A DNA stretch of 64,000 nt from Boesenbergia rotunda. Taxonomy: Eukaryota > Streptophyta > Magnoliopsida > Zingiberales > Zingiberaceae. The notes under the pieces are model-generated. The model was not told where the DNA came from. It saw only the letters and a list, made by a program, of their open reading frames with translations, and ran no database searches. The position numbers and the translations under genes were made by a program. Within the stretch, counting starts at the first letter, position 1, and the number at the start of each line of letters is the position of its first letter. This document shows positions 11,186 through 24,271 of this stretch, in pieces. The stretch spans positions 1-64,000 of the forward strand of contig JAGFNQ010008719.1 in the NCBI GenBank assembly GCA_024364735.1, in the 5' to 3' direction.

Positions 11186-14100
11186 TTAATCAATAGTAGC
11201 AACCTCTAAATCCTCATCGCTAGACTCTGTTAGTTCAACAACTTCATCACTGTTGGACATATATCTATAATCTATATCCTTGTAAGTGACGTTAATATCT
11301 ACAAGTAATTGAGATGTAGATTGGAGTTGTGAATCAACTGAATATCTCTCCACGTAATCATTCTGAAATGCATCATGGTTTAGAGCAGTGAGGTGTTCGA
11401 CATTTCTATCGTTGGGCGAGCCTTCATTTGACAAACAAACAACCATTGACTAGATCTTCGTTTCCTCGTAGGGGGTATTCAAGATAGAAAACTTGACCCG
11501 CTTGTACTCCGAAGATGAAAGGTTCAAACTTATTGAACCTTTTGTTGACATTAACCTCAACTAAATTGTAATTTGGATGTATTCGAGTACCTGTTCTTGG
11601 GGTCAGATCATACCATGCACATTTGAACAACACACATCTTTTTAAAGGTAATGGAGGGTATTCAACCTCTATGATTTCGTTAAGTATACCATAATAATCA
11701 AACTCAATGTTACTATTCTCCATACATCCTTTAATGCATATACCAGAATTGTAGGTTAACCTACTTGATTCTCGGTGTCTGACATAGAATTTGAAGCCAT
11801 TAACATAGTAACTAGAGTAAACCATTATTTTATGTCGAGGACCTGATGCAAGATTCAATATCCTATTATCTTCGACATTTGAAATTCTATGATCTTTCAT
11901 CTATAAAATAAATTTTAATATAAATTAAGAGATTGAATAATATTTCTTATAACTCAAATATTAATTAAAATTGCTTTAACTTACGTATATTTGGAACCAT
12001 AATGTAAATTTAGTCTCTAACTTTGTAGCTATCTCATTTGCACCAAATGATGGATTTTTCAGATATAATTGTTGTTCGCATAAGCTGACAAAGAATTTCA
12101 AATATAATTCAAACATTTTAAATCCTCATCGTAACATTTTAAAATGAATGATAGTTTTATTAGAGAAGTAAACTTACTTTATATATGGTTTGACCTCATG
12201 ATAGCTTAGAAGTATATATGTTCTTACAGCATGGTATTCATGTTCAGTTAATCATCTAGATGAAGATGCACCAATTGCCTTGCCAGGATACTTGAAAATA
12301 AAAAGCATCAATGGGTCTATCGGCCGAGCATCATCAAAATTTCTAGGACATTTGCGATGTCTGGTTTTCACATGATCAGCAAAATAATAGGAGCAGAAAG
12401 AAGATGTCTCTTCAACTAGATAAGCATTACTTATTGACCCCTCAACTCTTGCTTTGTTACGAACATTATTATTTAATTTCTTCAAAAATCGTTCGAATGG
12501 ATACATTCATTTGTACTTAACAGAACCAACTATTTGTGCCTCGTATGGTAAATGCACTAGTAGATGTTTCATTGAATCAAAAAAAAACTAGGAGGAAAAA
12601 TTCGTTCCAGCTTACACAGTATGAGAGGAATATCTATTTTTAGGTAAACCATATCATCCACCATAATACACCTTGCTGTCAAATCTCTAAAAAATAGACT
12701 CAATTTTGTTAGTGCTTCCTAGACATTTTGAGAAAGTAAGTCATGAAAAGCTACTGGAATAAGTCTTTGTATAAACACATGACAGTTATAACTTTTCATT
12801 CCAAACATCCTTAATCTGTTCATATCGACGCATCTAGCCATATTAGAAGCATACCCATCTGACAATTTTATTTCTTTCAACCAACTACATAAAGTTTACT
12901 TTCCATCTTTGTCCAATGTATAACAAGCCTTTGGAAATCTATTAGATATTTCATCCTAATGCAATTCTGGCCTATTAACTAACTCTTTTAATTCTTCACA
13001 TGATTTTGCAGTGTCTTTAGTTTTTCTAGACATGTTCATCATAGTGTTGAAGATATTATCGAAGACATTTTTTTCAACATGCATAACATCTAAATTATGT
13101 CGAATGAGCAGATACTTCCAATAAGGTAGCTCCTAAAATATAGTCCTTTTCTTCCATCCACACTTGCACATCCGAACAATGTACTTATTTATGTCATCAG
13201 AACCAGGTTGAGAAACTGGTAGAAATCCATAATTGTCAATTTGTTCAATGATATCTTCACCAGAAGCAATCACTAGAGGAGGTTTTCTGACTACAACATT
13301 CTTTAGGATTTTTTTTATTTCTCCTAAAAGGGTGATCAACAAGTAAAAAAATTTCAGTGGTTATCGAACCAAGATATCTTCCCACTGCAAGGTAATGAAA
13401 ATGCATCAGACTCCATCATGCAATGCGGGCATGCTAATTTTTCAGATGTGCTCCATCCTGACAACATCGAGTATGCTGGAAAATCACTGATTGTCCATAA
13501 TAATGCAACATGTAATATAAAATTAGTTTTACTTGCAACATCATAAGTCAAGAACTCTACATTCCATAAATCATTCAACTCAGCAATCAAAGCTTGGAGA
13601 AATATATCTATCTTCTCTTTTGGATTGGTTGGACCAGGAATCAGTACAGTAAGGAATATAAATTCATCTTTCATGCACATCTATGATGGTAAATTATACT
13701 GTGTTAATATCATTGGCCAAGAAGATTATGCTGTCCTGACTAACCAAGTGGTTGAAATCCATCTGCAAAAAGTCCCAATCTCACATTACGTGGTTCCATA
13801 TGAAATGAAGGAAACACACTATCAAGATGTTTCCATGTAGGGGAATCACAAGGATGACATATTACACCTCCTTCGTGCGCATGCTCATGATGTCATATCA
13901 TGTGACTAGCTGTAGCAATGGATGCATATAACGTTGAAGTCTAGCAGTTAATGGAAAGTAATACATAACTTTCCAAACAATCTTTTTCTTCTTTCTTCCC
14001 TGGTATGCGAGTAAGAGGCTTATAACGAGGGCGACTATATATTTTGCATTCACTCAGTTCATTGTCTTCATTCCAAAAGATCATGCAGTTATTTATACAA

Positions 14101-14771
14101 CAATCAATCTTCTCAACCAGCAAACATAAACCTTTGACCAATTTTTTTGTATTATAAAAGCTATCAGTTATTATGTTATCATCAGAAAGCAATTCTGACA
14201 TCAACTGACATATGTCATCGTAACATCTTTATGAAAAATGATGTTCTGCTTTCAAATTTAATAATCTTGTAGTAGCTGATAGTTGGGAATGACCTAAAGG
14301 AATGCCTTCACACACTTCTCTTTCATTGGCCTTTAACATTTCATATAATTGTTGATATTCATATGTTGGTATTTTATCTACATGAGAATAGTGAACATCA
14401 TTCATCGCATCCTGAACCATTGTCTGCATTTCAATATTAGTTGTTGAATCAGGCGCAACAACATGTCTATTAGATGTTGAACCAGTAGAAGGCCCAATTG
14501 GTTCATACACATAGGCTTCTCCGTGACAATACCAATTATAGTAATTTGGCACAAACCCATTTCTGCATATATGAACTCTCACATTATCCTCATCACGAAA
14601 GGCTCTATTTCTGCATTTCTTGTGATTACACGGACACCTTAATTCGGCACTATTCATACATTCTGAATGACTCTTAGCAAAGTTCACAAAATGTTCAAGT
14701 TCAGAAACAAAATCATCTTTCATAAATCTATTTTCCAATCGATTGTACATCCAAGCTTTGTTCATATACAT
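11186..14771 (-). pseudogene. Degenerate TNP2/TnpD-type CACTA transposase
   Basis: Minus-strand blocks follow the order known for plant CACTA transposases. 14229-14771 is a transposase-associated N-terminal domain (MYMNKAWMYNRL; Cys-rich CPCNHKKCRN; RNGFVPNYYNWYCHGE). 13941-14204 and 13133-13680 are Transposase_21 pieces (KIDCCINNCMIFW; GPTNPKEKIDIFLQALI; FPAYSMLSGWSTSEKLACPHC). About 12250-12830 is a DUF4218-like part (FERFLKKLNNNVRNKARVEGSI) and 11424-11900 a DUF4216-like part (KFYVRHRESSR … VLFKCAWYDL). 11186-11446 is the acidic C-terminus. Introns probably separate some blocks, but in-frame stops and shifts between 12500 and 13950 show decay. The intact enzyme would bind the CACTA ends and cut and paste the element. 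Confidence 0.85.
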
Positions 14772-15060
14772 TGTTACCTAATAATGAGTAATTTAAGTTT
14801 AGGATGATAATATCAAATACTAACGCTTACAATTCTAAACATATATTAATTAAATAAAATACCTCATTTCCTAATTCCTACCTATTATAAAAAAATTATC
14901 AATCTACACCCTAAATTAATAACAAAATTAATTGTTCTAATATATATTGTAAAATGACTACAAAATAGAAATATATACTTGAAATGAAATACACGTCTCG
15001 AAGAAAATTAGTAACTGTAATAACCTACAAGAGTAAAAAATAAATCTAATTAATAACAAA
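14772..15060. other. AT-rich CACTA interior upstream of the transposase
   Basis: Low-complexity AT-rich DNA, possibly the transposase 5' untranslated region. No clear promoter motif chosen. Confidence 0.4.
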
Positions 15061-15640
15061 TGATTACAAAATTAGATTAATTATTCGAGTGTATCAAGGC
15101 AACGATGGCGATGCGATCATGGTACGCCAACAAGGGCTCTGCTGACAAATGCACCCCAGCGGTACGGTTACGGCATGACAACAAGATAACCTTTGGGATG
15201 CCGGAGTGCCTGCTGGGTCGTCGGCGTGCCAGCTGGGGTGCCGACGTGCCCGCTGGGCCGCCGCGTGCCCGATGGGCCTCCGGCGTGGCGGCTTGGCCTC
15301 CAGCGTGGCCACTGGGTTGCCTGCGGCCACAACCACGACCACGGACGTGCCAGCGGCACACCCTGAGCCGGCTGCGACCGCCAGCGGCCATGGCCGAGGC
15401 GGCAGCGGCAGCGGCAGCCAGCAGCCCCAGCCGAGCAACCCAGGGACCTACCCACGTCGCCGCTGCCGTCGCCGCCAAGGAGAAGAAGAGAAGATATATA
15501 TTGCCGACCAGGAGATCGCGCACCGTCGGAAGAGAGAAACCCCGAGAATCGATTCCGTCGATACGTACCGACAGAATCGTGATTCCGTCGGTAATATCTC
15601 CACGTGGCAAAAAAAATGACGCTAACCCTAAATAAATCGG
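15061..15640. other. GC-rich segment inside the CACTA element
   Basis: Very GC-rich and flanked by AT-rich DNA. It holds degenerate short repeats around GCCGGCGTGCC and GCTGGG (15195-15330) and a GCAGCGGCA run near 15400-15420. Several frames are open on both strands, which is expected from composition alone; none matches a family I know. It could be a captured host fragment or the element's own leader. Confidence 0.45.
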
Positions 15641-15943
15641 TGCCAACCCTAAATTTGGGGATGTGTCCGTCGATAATTACTGACCCTAAACCCTAAAACA
15701 CGCGTTATTTTAAAAATGGATTCCTATATTTTTCGATGAAAAATATTTTCCGTTGGTAATTTCCTTATTCCACGTGTCCATGCATCGAATTGCCGGCGGA
15801 AAATGGAATGACATACCTAAATTTACCGACGGAATATAATTCCGTCGGTATTTACCTACGAAATTTGTATTCCATCGGTAAATACTGACATAATAGATTT
15901 TTCGTCGGTAATTCCGTCAGTAATTTCAGTATTTCTTGTAGTG
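15540..15943. repeat. Right CACTA terminus with subterminal repeats
   Basis: Repeats of CCGTCGGTA/ACCGACGGA in both orientations, ending in TTGTAGTG. Confidence 0.8.
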
Positions 15944-16312
15944 AGTAGTAATTCAAATTGTTTCAGTTATACAGTCTCATCTCTTAACTTCTGATCTAAA
16001 AAGTACCATTTGTACGCGTGTATTGTAGAGCTATCATTTGACCTATATAGGGTTTAGTTGACATTAGATAAACTTTACCTAGTAGATTAGTACATGTTTA
16101 TTTACTTTGGTGTTATTTGTGTTTCTTATCGTATTGATTGCATGCTTTGGATTTGATTGAGGTTGTGTATATTAGTGACATACATCATAGCATTCAGGCT
16201 GATGACCACTGGCTCCCTGGTGGGTGAGACGGGTTGTCGGGTATATTTTTCTGTTGTGTCACGCTCAATTGGAGTTGTGTGCAAACAGTTGATACTCCCC
16301 AGGTGTTTGAAG
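15944..16312 (+). repeat. Segment of the outer host LTR, part 2
   Basis: Short non-coding stretch between CACTA and the 16313 solo LTR. Its last bases TGAAG (16308-16312) are duplicated at 39291-39295. Confidence 0.4.
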
Positions 16313-17290
16313 TGTTAGTAGGAGCCCTAGAGCCAATTATGTGATGATTGACTAGGGACATTTTGTATCATATTCTATCATTAATAAAGACATGTTTGGT
16401 TATTATACTTACTTTGTATTTATACCAAATAACTAAGTATAATAATATCCTTGGGTAGTAGGTTCTTATCGATATTATATCAATTGGTTGAATCGATAGT
16501 GAGATGATGTAGAGAACACTACTCTAAATCGTTCCTAATCAAGTATTAATATTCAAGGACAATATTAATGCATGGAGACTAGTATGTAGGTCAACTGATG
16601 ACTTGAACTCACTAGTCATGGATATGTGATATCAAGTTGACACATGGTTATACATTGGAGAATGTGTACTGAATTGACCCGCCATGAGAAAGTTTCATAG
16701 ATTATCATATGAGAGTCATAAACTTTCTCATGTGACTATTAATATGAATAGTCCTTAGACCTGAAGTCACTACGGTTCCCTACATAAGGAATTATATACT
16801 TTGGTATCGTCAAACGTCACCCGTAACAGGGTGAACTATAAAGGCAATCACTTAGTATGTAATGAATTATGCGGAGGGATGTGAGTGATGTAGATGGGAT
16901 CTATCCCTCCCATATACGGGAGTGATATCTGTGGGCCCCTTGATCGAGTAGGACTACTAAAACGCATGGTCATGCTCAAATAAGTCAATATGAGATATTG
17001 AGCTCATTTGTCTGAGTGAGTCTACTCGGGGATCAAGAAACACATAGATTGATCGAGGATGACACGGTCTATACCTCATTGGTCAATCTAGATACCAAGG
17101 ATAGAAGGACAAGGTCATACATTATCATAGTCACGGAGGTTTAGTCGGATCTCGACTTTTCTTGTTACTTGGGTGGCAATGATGCATTGTTAGATGCCGC
17201 TCATTGCTTATGTGTCTAAAGCGTTTAGGCGCATTGCCAACGTCACGAGAACCTATTGGGTCACACACCAAGGACATAATGCTTCGGGAA

Positions 17291-18216
17291 TGATAGATCG
17301 ACCGGCGTGCTAGAGGGGTGGTGAATAGCACTTTTTCATTGACGTCTCTACAAGGTTGTTAGCGCAGCAGAAACAATAATATGCAAAGGACAATAAAAAC
17401 AATGCTAACAACAGAAATTTACTTGGTATCCATCCAAATGGGTGACTAATCCAAGGATCCACGCACGTACACCACTTCCACTATGAAAAATCTCCTTTAG
17501 GTGGAGAAACCTTTACAACAGTGTTATCTTTCTGTTTACAGAATATGGTGATTGAAGAGAGAGGAAGATGAGAGAGCTTTTCACACGAGCAGCACTTCGT
17601 TATAGTACGGAACCGTACATCTCACGTGCAAAAAGGTTCTCCTTTTATAAGAGAACAGGACAAACTCGCAGTCTGTCCAGCCCCGCACCAGTCGACTACC
17701 CCTGGGGTAGTCGATTGGCCTAGCATTAATTGCTAGCCAACGGCTAGTTTTCGGGGTATACCAGACGACTGCCTCTGGGCCAGTCGACTGGTAGAAGTCT
17801 GAAAACCTTCTATGAGTTTTGGCAGTCGACTCTCCTCTGGCCAGTCGACTGCCCACTCACTTCCAGTCATTCTTCACATACTCCTTCACGTGTGCCTTCA
17901 GGTTCACTCTCTTGGCTCGCCCCTTGAAGTCATCTTCCTCTGGCTCTCGTCCCTCGGATGCGCACACAAGCCTTCCCTTGGCTTGCCTCCATGCCACCCT
18001 TCACGTGTGCCCTTGAAGTCCACTTCCCGGCTTGCCCATGGAGTCCTCCTCCCTCGGCTCTAGTCCCTCGGATATGTTCACCATGTGTGATTCTCCAAGT
18101 CCTGCAAACTCAATCACACATATCAAATACAACATAACACTCTAACCTTAAACATATTCACACACACACATCAAAACCATGATCTTCCAATCATTTTAGA
18201 GTCGATTGCCTCAACA
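17291..18216 (-). repeat. 3' LTR of the Sirevirus-like element
   Basis: Starts TGATAGATCG and ends CCTCAACA on the plus strand. It contains three long imperfect palindromes built on CAGTCGACTG between 17688 and 17855; the first has arms CCAGTCGACTACCC and GGGTAGTCGATTGG around a 3-nt loop. Palindromic LTR cis-regions are known from maize Sireviruses. Confidence 0.9.
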
Positions 18217-18573
18217 ATCTCCCCCTTTTTGATGTGTGACAATATGTTTAAGTTTAGAGATAAATAACAGCCAACAATAACAGTAACAATAGATAGCAAT
18301 TGAAAAACATAAGACATATCAAACCTAAGAGGTAACCTCCCCCTTAATCCATGTCTTCTCCCATTTTCAATTCTACTCATAATCCAAGTTAAGATTCCAC
18401 TTAACACTAAACAACATTAAAAATGTAAGACATATCAAAACCTAAGAGGTAACCTCCCCCTTAATCCATGTCTTCTCCCATTTTTAATCATCCAAGGTCT
18501 AAGTTAGACAAAATACCTTAAACTATCCATTCCAAGTCAAAATTCTAACTTAAACCACCCATTCTCCCCCTTT
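18217..18573 (-). promoter_or_regulatory. Repeated polypurine tracts upstream of the 3' LTR
   Basis: On the minus strand AAAAAGGGGGAGAT touches the LTR (18217-18230). Further GGGGGAG-type tracts occur inside a 55-bp direct repeat (18313-18367 and 18429-18483) and at about 18563-18573. Multiple polypurine tracts next to the 3' LTR are a described feature of Sireviruses. Confidence 0.75.
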
Positions 18574-19184
18574 GACACTATCAAAATGATTGCCTCAAGC
18601 AACCCAACCCTAGGGCATCAAATGAGAGATAGTTGGATTTCTGAAAAAAATTACAAAATCTGAAAATAGACATGCCAGTCGATTGCCCATGGGGCAGTCA
18701 ATTGATACTCTGTCAGTGACATTTTTCAAGTTCCGTGCCGAAATTCAGAAATGTCCCAAAAATTCAGGAAAAATCCAAAAATTGTAAAAACTTGCAAGCA
18801 TGTTTGAAATGATATACTCTATCAAGGAAAAATATCAGTCCATATAAAATTTCAAACATGCTTGACTTTTGATAAAAACTCAAAATCTTTGAAAACCACT
18901 AAGTTTTGTATCAAAATCACAATCTAATTTTGCAATCAAATATCTTTTAAAAGTATGGCAAAGCATATAAAACATAAAATGATTTTCAAAGGTTTAAAAT
19001 GTCCAACTACGATCTTTGGGCAAAGTGTTCATTGATTAAACACTTGTCTTTCCCATAGTTGGTCTAGTTTTCATATTTTGATTCCTTTAATGATTCAACA
19101 ATGTGCCACAAGCACAAGTGAACCAAATGTATCACCCTAATGGATCAAGCACACGTTTTCAAATGTAATATCCCAAGGTTCATA
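18574..19184 (-). other. Non-coding 3' internal region of the Sirevirus-like element
   Basis: AT-rich; no reading frame of useful length. Some Sireviruses carry an extra ORF here; none is visible. Confidence 0.6.
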
Positions 19185-21221
19185 CTATATTTCTACAAAA
19201 CACATTCCAAAGTCTCTTCTTAAGGATGTAAACTCCGATTCGGGAAGAGACTTGGTAAAGATGTCGGCTAGGTTTGACTTTGATTCAACATAGTGTAGTT
19301 CTATGTCTCCCTTTGCCACATGGTCTCTAATGAAGTGATGTTTTACTTCAATGTGTTTTGTTCTAGAATAGTGAACCAGATTTTTGGTCAAATTGATTGT
19401 ACTTATATTATCACACAAGACTTTGACCTTGGTATAATGTAACTCATAATCTTCTAAAGTGTGCACGATCCAATAGAGTTGGGAAACACACCCACCCATT
19501 GCCACATATTCCGCCTCCGTTGTTGATAGGGCAACACATGGTTGCTTCCTACTACTCCAACTAACTAAAGAAGACCCAAGGAATTGACACCCTCCACTAG
19601 TACTCTTCCTATCTAGCTTACAACCCGCATAGTCCGAGTCGGTGTATCCAATAAGATCAATACTAGGGGTTCAAGGATACCAAAGTCCGACATTGAGGGT
19701 ACCTTTAACATACCTTAGGATCCTCTTGACTACAACTAAATGGGACTCTTTGGCACAAGATTGGTACCTTGCACACATACCTACCGTAAAAAATATATCG
19801 GGTCTACTAGCGGTTAGGTATAGTAGGCTACCAATCATGCTCATATATTGCTTAGAGTCTACCATTTTCCTTTCAAGATCACTATCTATTTTCACATTGG
19901 TTCCTATGGGGTAGATGCTACCTTAGCATTTTATAGGCCAAATTTCTTTAACATTGCCTTAGCATATTTAGTTTGAAAAACATGTGTTCCTTTATTAGTT
20001 TGCTTAACTTGAAGTCTTAAAAAGAATGTTAGCTCTCCTACATACTTGTAGAAAGTCATTATTTGTTGACCCAAAAATGATATCATCTACATACACTTGG
20101 GCAACAAATATATCTTTTTCCTTAGATTTTATAAACAAAGTAGGGTCAATTATTCCTCTCCTAAACCCCTTAGACACTAGAAATGAGGAAAGTCTTTCAT
20201 ACCAAGCTCGGGGAGCTTGTTTCAATCCATATAAGATTTTTCTCAATTTGTAAACGTGTCTTGGATAATTAGGGTCCTCAAACCGGGGGGGGGGTTGTTC
20301 TACATAGACCTCTTCCTTAATGATCTCATTAAGGAATGCCGACTTCAGGCTAGTAGAATTCTAATAGATTCTAACCTAGCTACGGGGGCATAAGTCTCAT
20401 CATAGTCTAATCCCTCAACTTGGTTAAAGCCCCTAGCTACCAATCTAGCCTTGTTCCTAGTGATTTTGCCTTGGTCATCTAGTTTGTTCCTAAAGACCCA
20501 TCTTGTGGTTACAATGGTGCAATCATTGGGCCTAGGAACCAACTCTCAAACCTCACTTCTCTCAAATTGATTTAACTCTTCTTGCATGGCTAGGACTCAA
20601 TCTACATTTCTCAATGCTTCATCAATAGACTTAGGTTCTAATTGAGAGATTAAGGTTATTTGACTAGTTTGGTCTCTAAAATAGGACCTAGTCCTTACTC
20701 CTTGAGTTACATCACCAACTATTTGCTCAATAGGGTGATCTTGGTGATGTCTCAAGGGCCTAGAGGTTGTGGGTTCATTGATTACTTCTTCCTCGTCCTC
20801 TAGAGTACTTCTTACTCCCCCTAGATCATTGCCCTCCAAATGTAGGTTTTGGATTCTTTGGGCAAGGGGTTGGACTTCTTCCATATCCTTATCAATTGAG
20901 GCTTTTTTAGAGTAGGTATTTGTTGATTTAACAAAGTTAACATTTGAGGACTCCTCAATCACTTTTGTCCTTTTGTTGTAAACTCTATAACCCCTACTAG
21001 TTGATGAATACCCAACTATAATTCCTTCATCGGCTTTTGACTCAAACTTCCTTAGGTCATCTTTGGTATTTAGAATATAAACTTTACATGCAAAGACCCT
21101 AAAGTAGTGGACTTGTGGAACTCTCCCATTCCACAATTCAAAGGGTGTTTTTCCTAGGAACCTATATACCAAAATTCGGTTTTGAATGTAACAAGCGTTG
21201 TTAACCGCTTCGGCCCAAAAG
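19185..21221 (-). pseudogene. Sirevirus pol: integrase C-terminus, RT and RNase H
   Basis: Blocks in order on the minus strand: 20597-21221 integrase C-terminus (HFWAEAVNNACYIQNR; GKTPFELWNGRVP; EGIIVGYS) and linker; 20345-20542 RT (TTRWVFRNKLD; KARLVARGFNQ); 20004-20246 RT with YGLKQAPRAWYE and catalytic YVDDIIFGSTN; 19671-19895 the RT-RNase H connection (YMSMIGSLLYLTASRPD); 19185-19505 RNase H C-terminus (RTKHIEVKHHFIRDHV). The blocks are separated by frameshifts and stops; a run of G at about 20285-20294 lies at one of them. A solo LTR interrupts the gene at 21222. Confidence 0.87.
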
Positions 21222-22485
21222 TGTTGGATCGAGAAATGCGAGAGAGGGGGGGTGAATGTCGCAATTCGTTCGGATTTAAAAAGAGCGGGTGCGCAGCGGA
21301 AATAAAAGAGAACACAACAACGCAAACACAGCCGGTTTACTTGGTTCGGAGCCTGGGTCGACTCCTACTCCAAGGCCCACGGTCGTTGACCGTTTTCTGC
21401 GGGCAATTCTATAAGTTCGCAAAAGTTTACACACAAATAATAAAAAATATTCTCGTAAACTTAAATACAACTCTTGTTACCGACGTCCGGTGAAGATTGA
21501 AGTTCTGGAGCAGCGGGACGTCGTCGGCTTGAGTTGGCAGCTTTCTGGAGCGTGTCGTGGAAGCAGAAGAGCGTAGAATTGTCGAAGGAATTGGTTGTTC
21601 AAGAATAGGGTCGAGGCCCTCTTTATATAGGGCAGGGGGCGCCCGACATGCTCGGGGCGCCCCCCACGTGACTCTTGATCCGGCGAGCCCTCTGGTCAAG
21701 GCTGATCTCTTCATCTTCGGGATCAGCTTTGACCGGGGCGCTCGACGCGCGCGGGGCGCCCGGTTGACCGGTCAAAGCGTCATCTTCAGGGCTTCGCGAG
21801 AGTGAGCTGCAGCAGCCTTCAGTGGCGTGGCACAGTGGGCGCCCAAGACACGCGGGGCGCCCGACATGCGGGGCGCCCGACACAAGCGGGGCGCCCCCAA
21901 TTGCGCTGCTGTCGGGGCGTTTACCTCTCTGCTGACTTTGGGTTGACTCTGGGGCGCCCGACACATCCGGGGCGCCCTACTCAGCTACGGCCTCACTCCT
22001 TTGAGGCTCTCTGAGCTGCAGAAACACAGTCCTTCGGTCCTGCATCCAGGGTTAGTCCAAAACAGCAAATAATAAGTTAGTTAAAACAGCCTTAGCTGTC
22101 TTGGTTCTGACTTTGGGTCTCCAAAATGGAGCCCTAGGTCGAACCGACGCCTAATGTTCCCTCTAGGGGAACGCGTCCTCACCTACTCCTCTCGGGAGAA
22201 TTTACCTGGTGCCAACCGGTTTCACCAGTTGGACTTTTGCCCAGCAGCCCTTCGCCAGGTCTTGGTTTTCGCCCAGCATCCCTTCGCCAGGACTTGGTTT
22301 TCGCCCAGCATCCCTTCACCAGGACTTGGTTTCCTGACAGCCCATCGTCAGGTGCCTAGCAGCCCTTCGCTAGGACTTTGTTTCCTGCACACTCAAGCAG
22401 CATTGTTAGACAACAAATAACCCTTAACTTTGAATCCTTTGCCAATATCAAAACAAGGTTCGATCTGGTGCTTCCTGCACCAACA
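21222..22485 (-). mobile_element. Solo LTR (hairpin-array family), short copy
   Basis: Plus-strand ends TGTTGG (21222) and CCAACA (22485), flanked by AAAAG at 21217-21221 and 22486-22490. It is a reverse-oriented relative of 24153-25781: the minus-strand start TGTTGGTGCAG and the end CTCGATCCAACA match. A TATA box lies on the minus strand near 21622-21632 (CTATATAAAG). It carries GGGCGCCC palindromes at 21640-21990 and about six hairpin units at 22213-22374. Confidence 0.9.
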
Positions 22486-22490
22486 AAAAG

Positions 22491-23125
22491 TAGCTAGGAA
22501 GAGAATATACATTAAGCATAGTCCTAGCAGCTTCTTATAGGGCTCTGTTTCTCCTCTCAACTATCACATTCTGTTGAGGAGTCCTTAGGCATGAAAATTC
22601 ATGCTTGTATTCATTTTCTACACAAAATTGTGTGAAACTTGAATTTTGGAACTCCCCACCATGGTCACTCCTAATTCGGTTAATTTTCAAGTGTTTTTTC
22701 ATTTTCTACCCTTTTACTAAATCCTATAAAAATTTCTAGGGTATCGTCCTTATGTTTCATAAAGAAAACCCATGTGAACCTAGAAAAATCATCTACTATA
22801 ACTTAACAATATTTACTCCCTACAAGTGAGGGAGTACTATGGCAATCAAATAAATCAATGTGAAAGAGTTCTAATGGTAAAGTAGTAGTGGTTAGGATTT
22901 TACCTTTGTGTGATGATTTTGATTGCTTACCCTCTTGGCATGCATCACACAATTTGGTCTTCTCATACTTGATCATAGGTAGCCCTTTCGTCGGCTCTTC
23001 CTTGGCCACTCTTGCAATGCTCCTCATGTTGACATGTCCAAGCCTCCGGTGCCACAACCACTCTTCTTCTTCTTTAGACATGAAACACTTAGCCAAATTG
23101 TTAGTAGCATTAGCAAGATCAAGAT
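22491..23125 (-). pseudogene. Sirevirus integrase, N-terminal and core part
   Basis: 22803-23125 encodes the HHCC zinc domain (WLWHRRLGHVNMRSI … LCDACQEGKQ) and the entry to the DDE core (LELFHIDLFD). 22491-22802 is the rest of the core with several stops. The reading stops at 23125, where the 23126-35337 element inserted, and picks up again at 35343. Confidence 0.8.
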
Positions 23126-24271
23126 TGTCACGCCCCGAGACCTAGGAGTCGCTGATCCAATAGAAAATCGGACAGCACCTCCCCTGTCCGGCGGACAATT
23201 TACACATACACACCACAAATATAACAATACCACGCAGGTTTTATTTGGCCTCAGGCCTCAAAATATATATAGACACGACACAAAAGCACAAGACAACTAA
23301 GTAAATCATACCTGACTGCGGACCGGTCCGACTTACGACGAAACAACCAATACACAAAAACCCCTCAGGGCACACGACACATATGACCTATACAAATCGC
23401 TAAAATGAATATAAAATAATGCACTACAAAGTACAAAGCAAAATCCTGCGGTCGCGATGGGTAGGGACTGGCTGCTGGGCTCTTCTGGCGACTCCAAGTA
23501 TCTCAACCTGAAATAAAAATATATGGCAACGGTGTGAGTCCATAAACTCAGCGAATACCCAGCAGATATGCATAGTGCGTTACAATAACATTAAGGGTCT
23601 ACGCTAATACAGTCTCATATGAACAATAGGAAAGGGTATACTAAAGATACGAAATAAAAGTACATACCCGAATCCATCTATCCTGCAGAGGGTGAAATAA
23701 ATCCCTATGGAACAAGTATAACATATAATCCATGGTAAACAGGTATCCAGTATATGCATGTCAATCAAGTGCAGAAATCAAATGCAGCAAACAATGCACG
23801 ATGCAAAATATGCACATGGTGCAATGACATGTGCCCACCTATTATAAATGAACGTCCGCGTGGGTAGGGCTATGACAACTGTACGCACCCTGCTATCACT
23901 GCTCCTGAGTGACCGAGTGGACAGGATGCTGGCGGAGGTCACTCTCCTACCCCAAGCAATGGGGGAGTCTAGCTCTCATCTTCTCGTGTCTCAGGACGAG
24001 AAGGGATCCCTGGCTGCTACCACGCACCGGAACCACTCTCCAAATAGTGACCGTGCGGAGCAATACAGGGCAAATGCACACACCCTATGGTAGCCACTAC
24101 CCCTGAGTGGATGTGTGTGCATATCCTCATGTAACTGACGACGGGCTCAGACTGTTGGTGCAGAAAGCACCATATCGAACCTTGTTTTGAATCTTGTTTT
24201 GATATTGGCAAAGGATTCAAAGTTAAGTTTATTGGTGATCTAACAATGTTACTCAAGTGTGCAGGAAAAGT

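Larger units (their letters stand above)
7742..15943 (-). mobile_element. CACTA (En/Spm) DNA transposon
   Basis: The left end is CACTACAAAAAAAT at 7742 and the right end ATTTCTTGTAGTG at 15931-15943, so the terminal inverted repeats begin with CACTACAA. The element is flanked on both sides by AGT (7739-7741 and 15944-15946), the 3-bp duplication typical of CACTA. Both ends carry many copies of a short subterminal motif (CCGTCGGTA and its complement, and CGACGGAA). Inside, on the minus strand, are a degenerate TNP2/TnpD-type transposase (11186-14771) and a TnpA-like fragment (8692-9228), with a solo LTR at 9229-10853. It is probably immobile by itself. Confidence 0.93.

Noticed and set aside
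15105..15635. 176-codon frame in the CACTA GC-rich island
   Set aside because: Several overlapping frames are open on both strands because of GC content; none looks like a protein.
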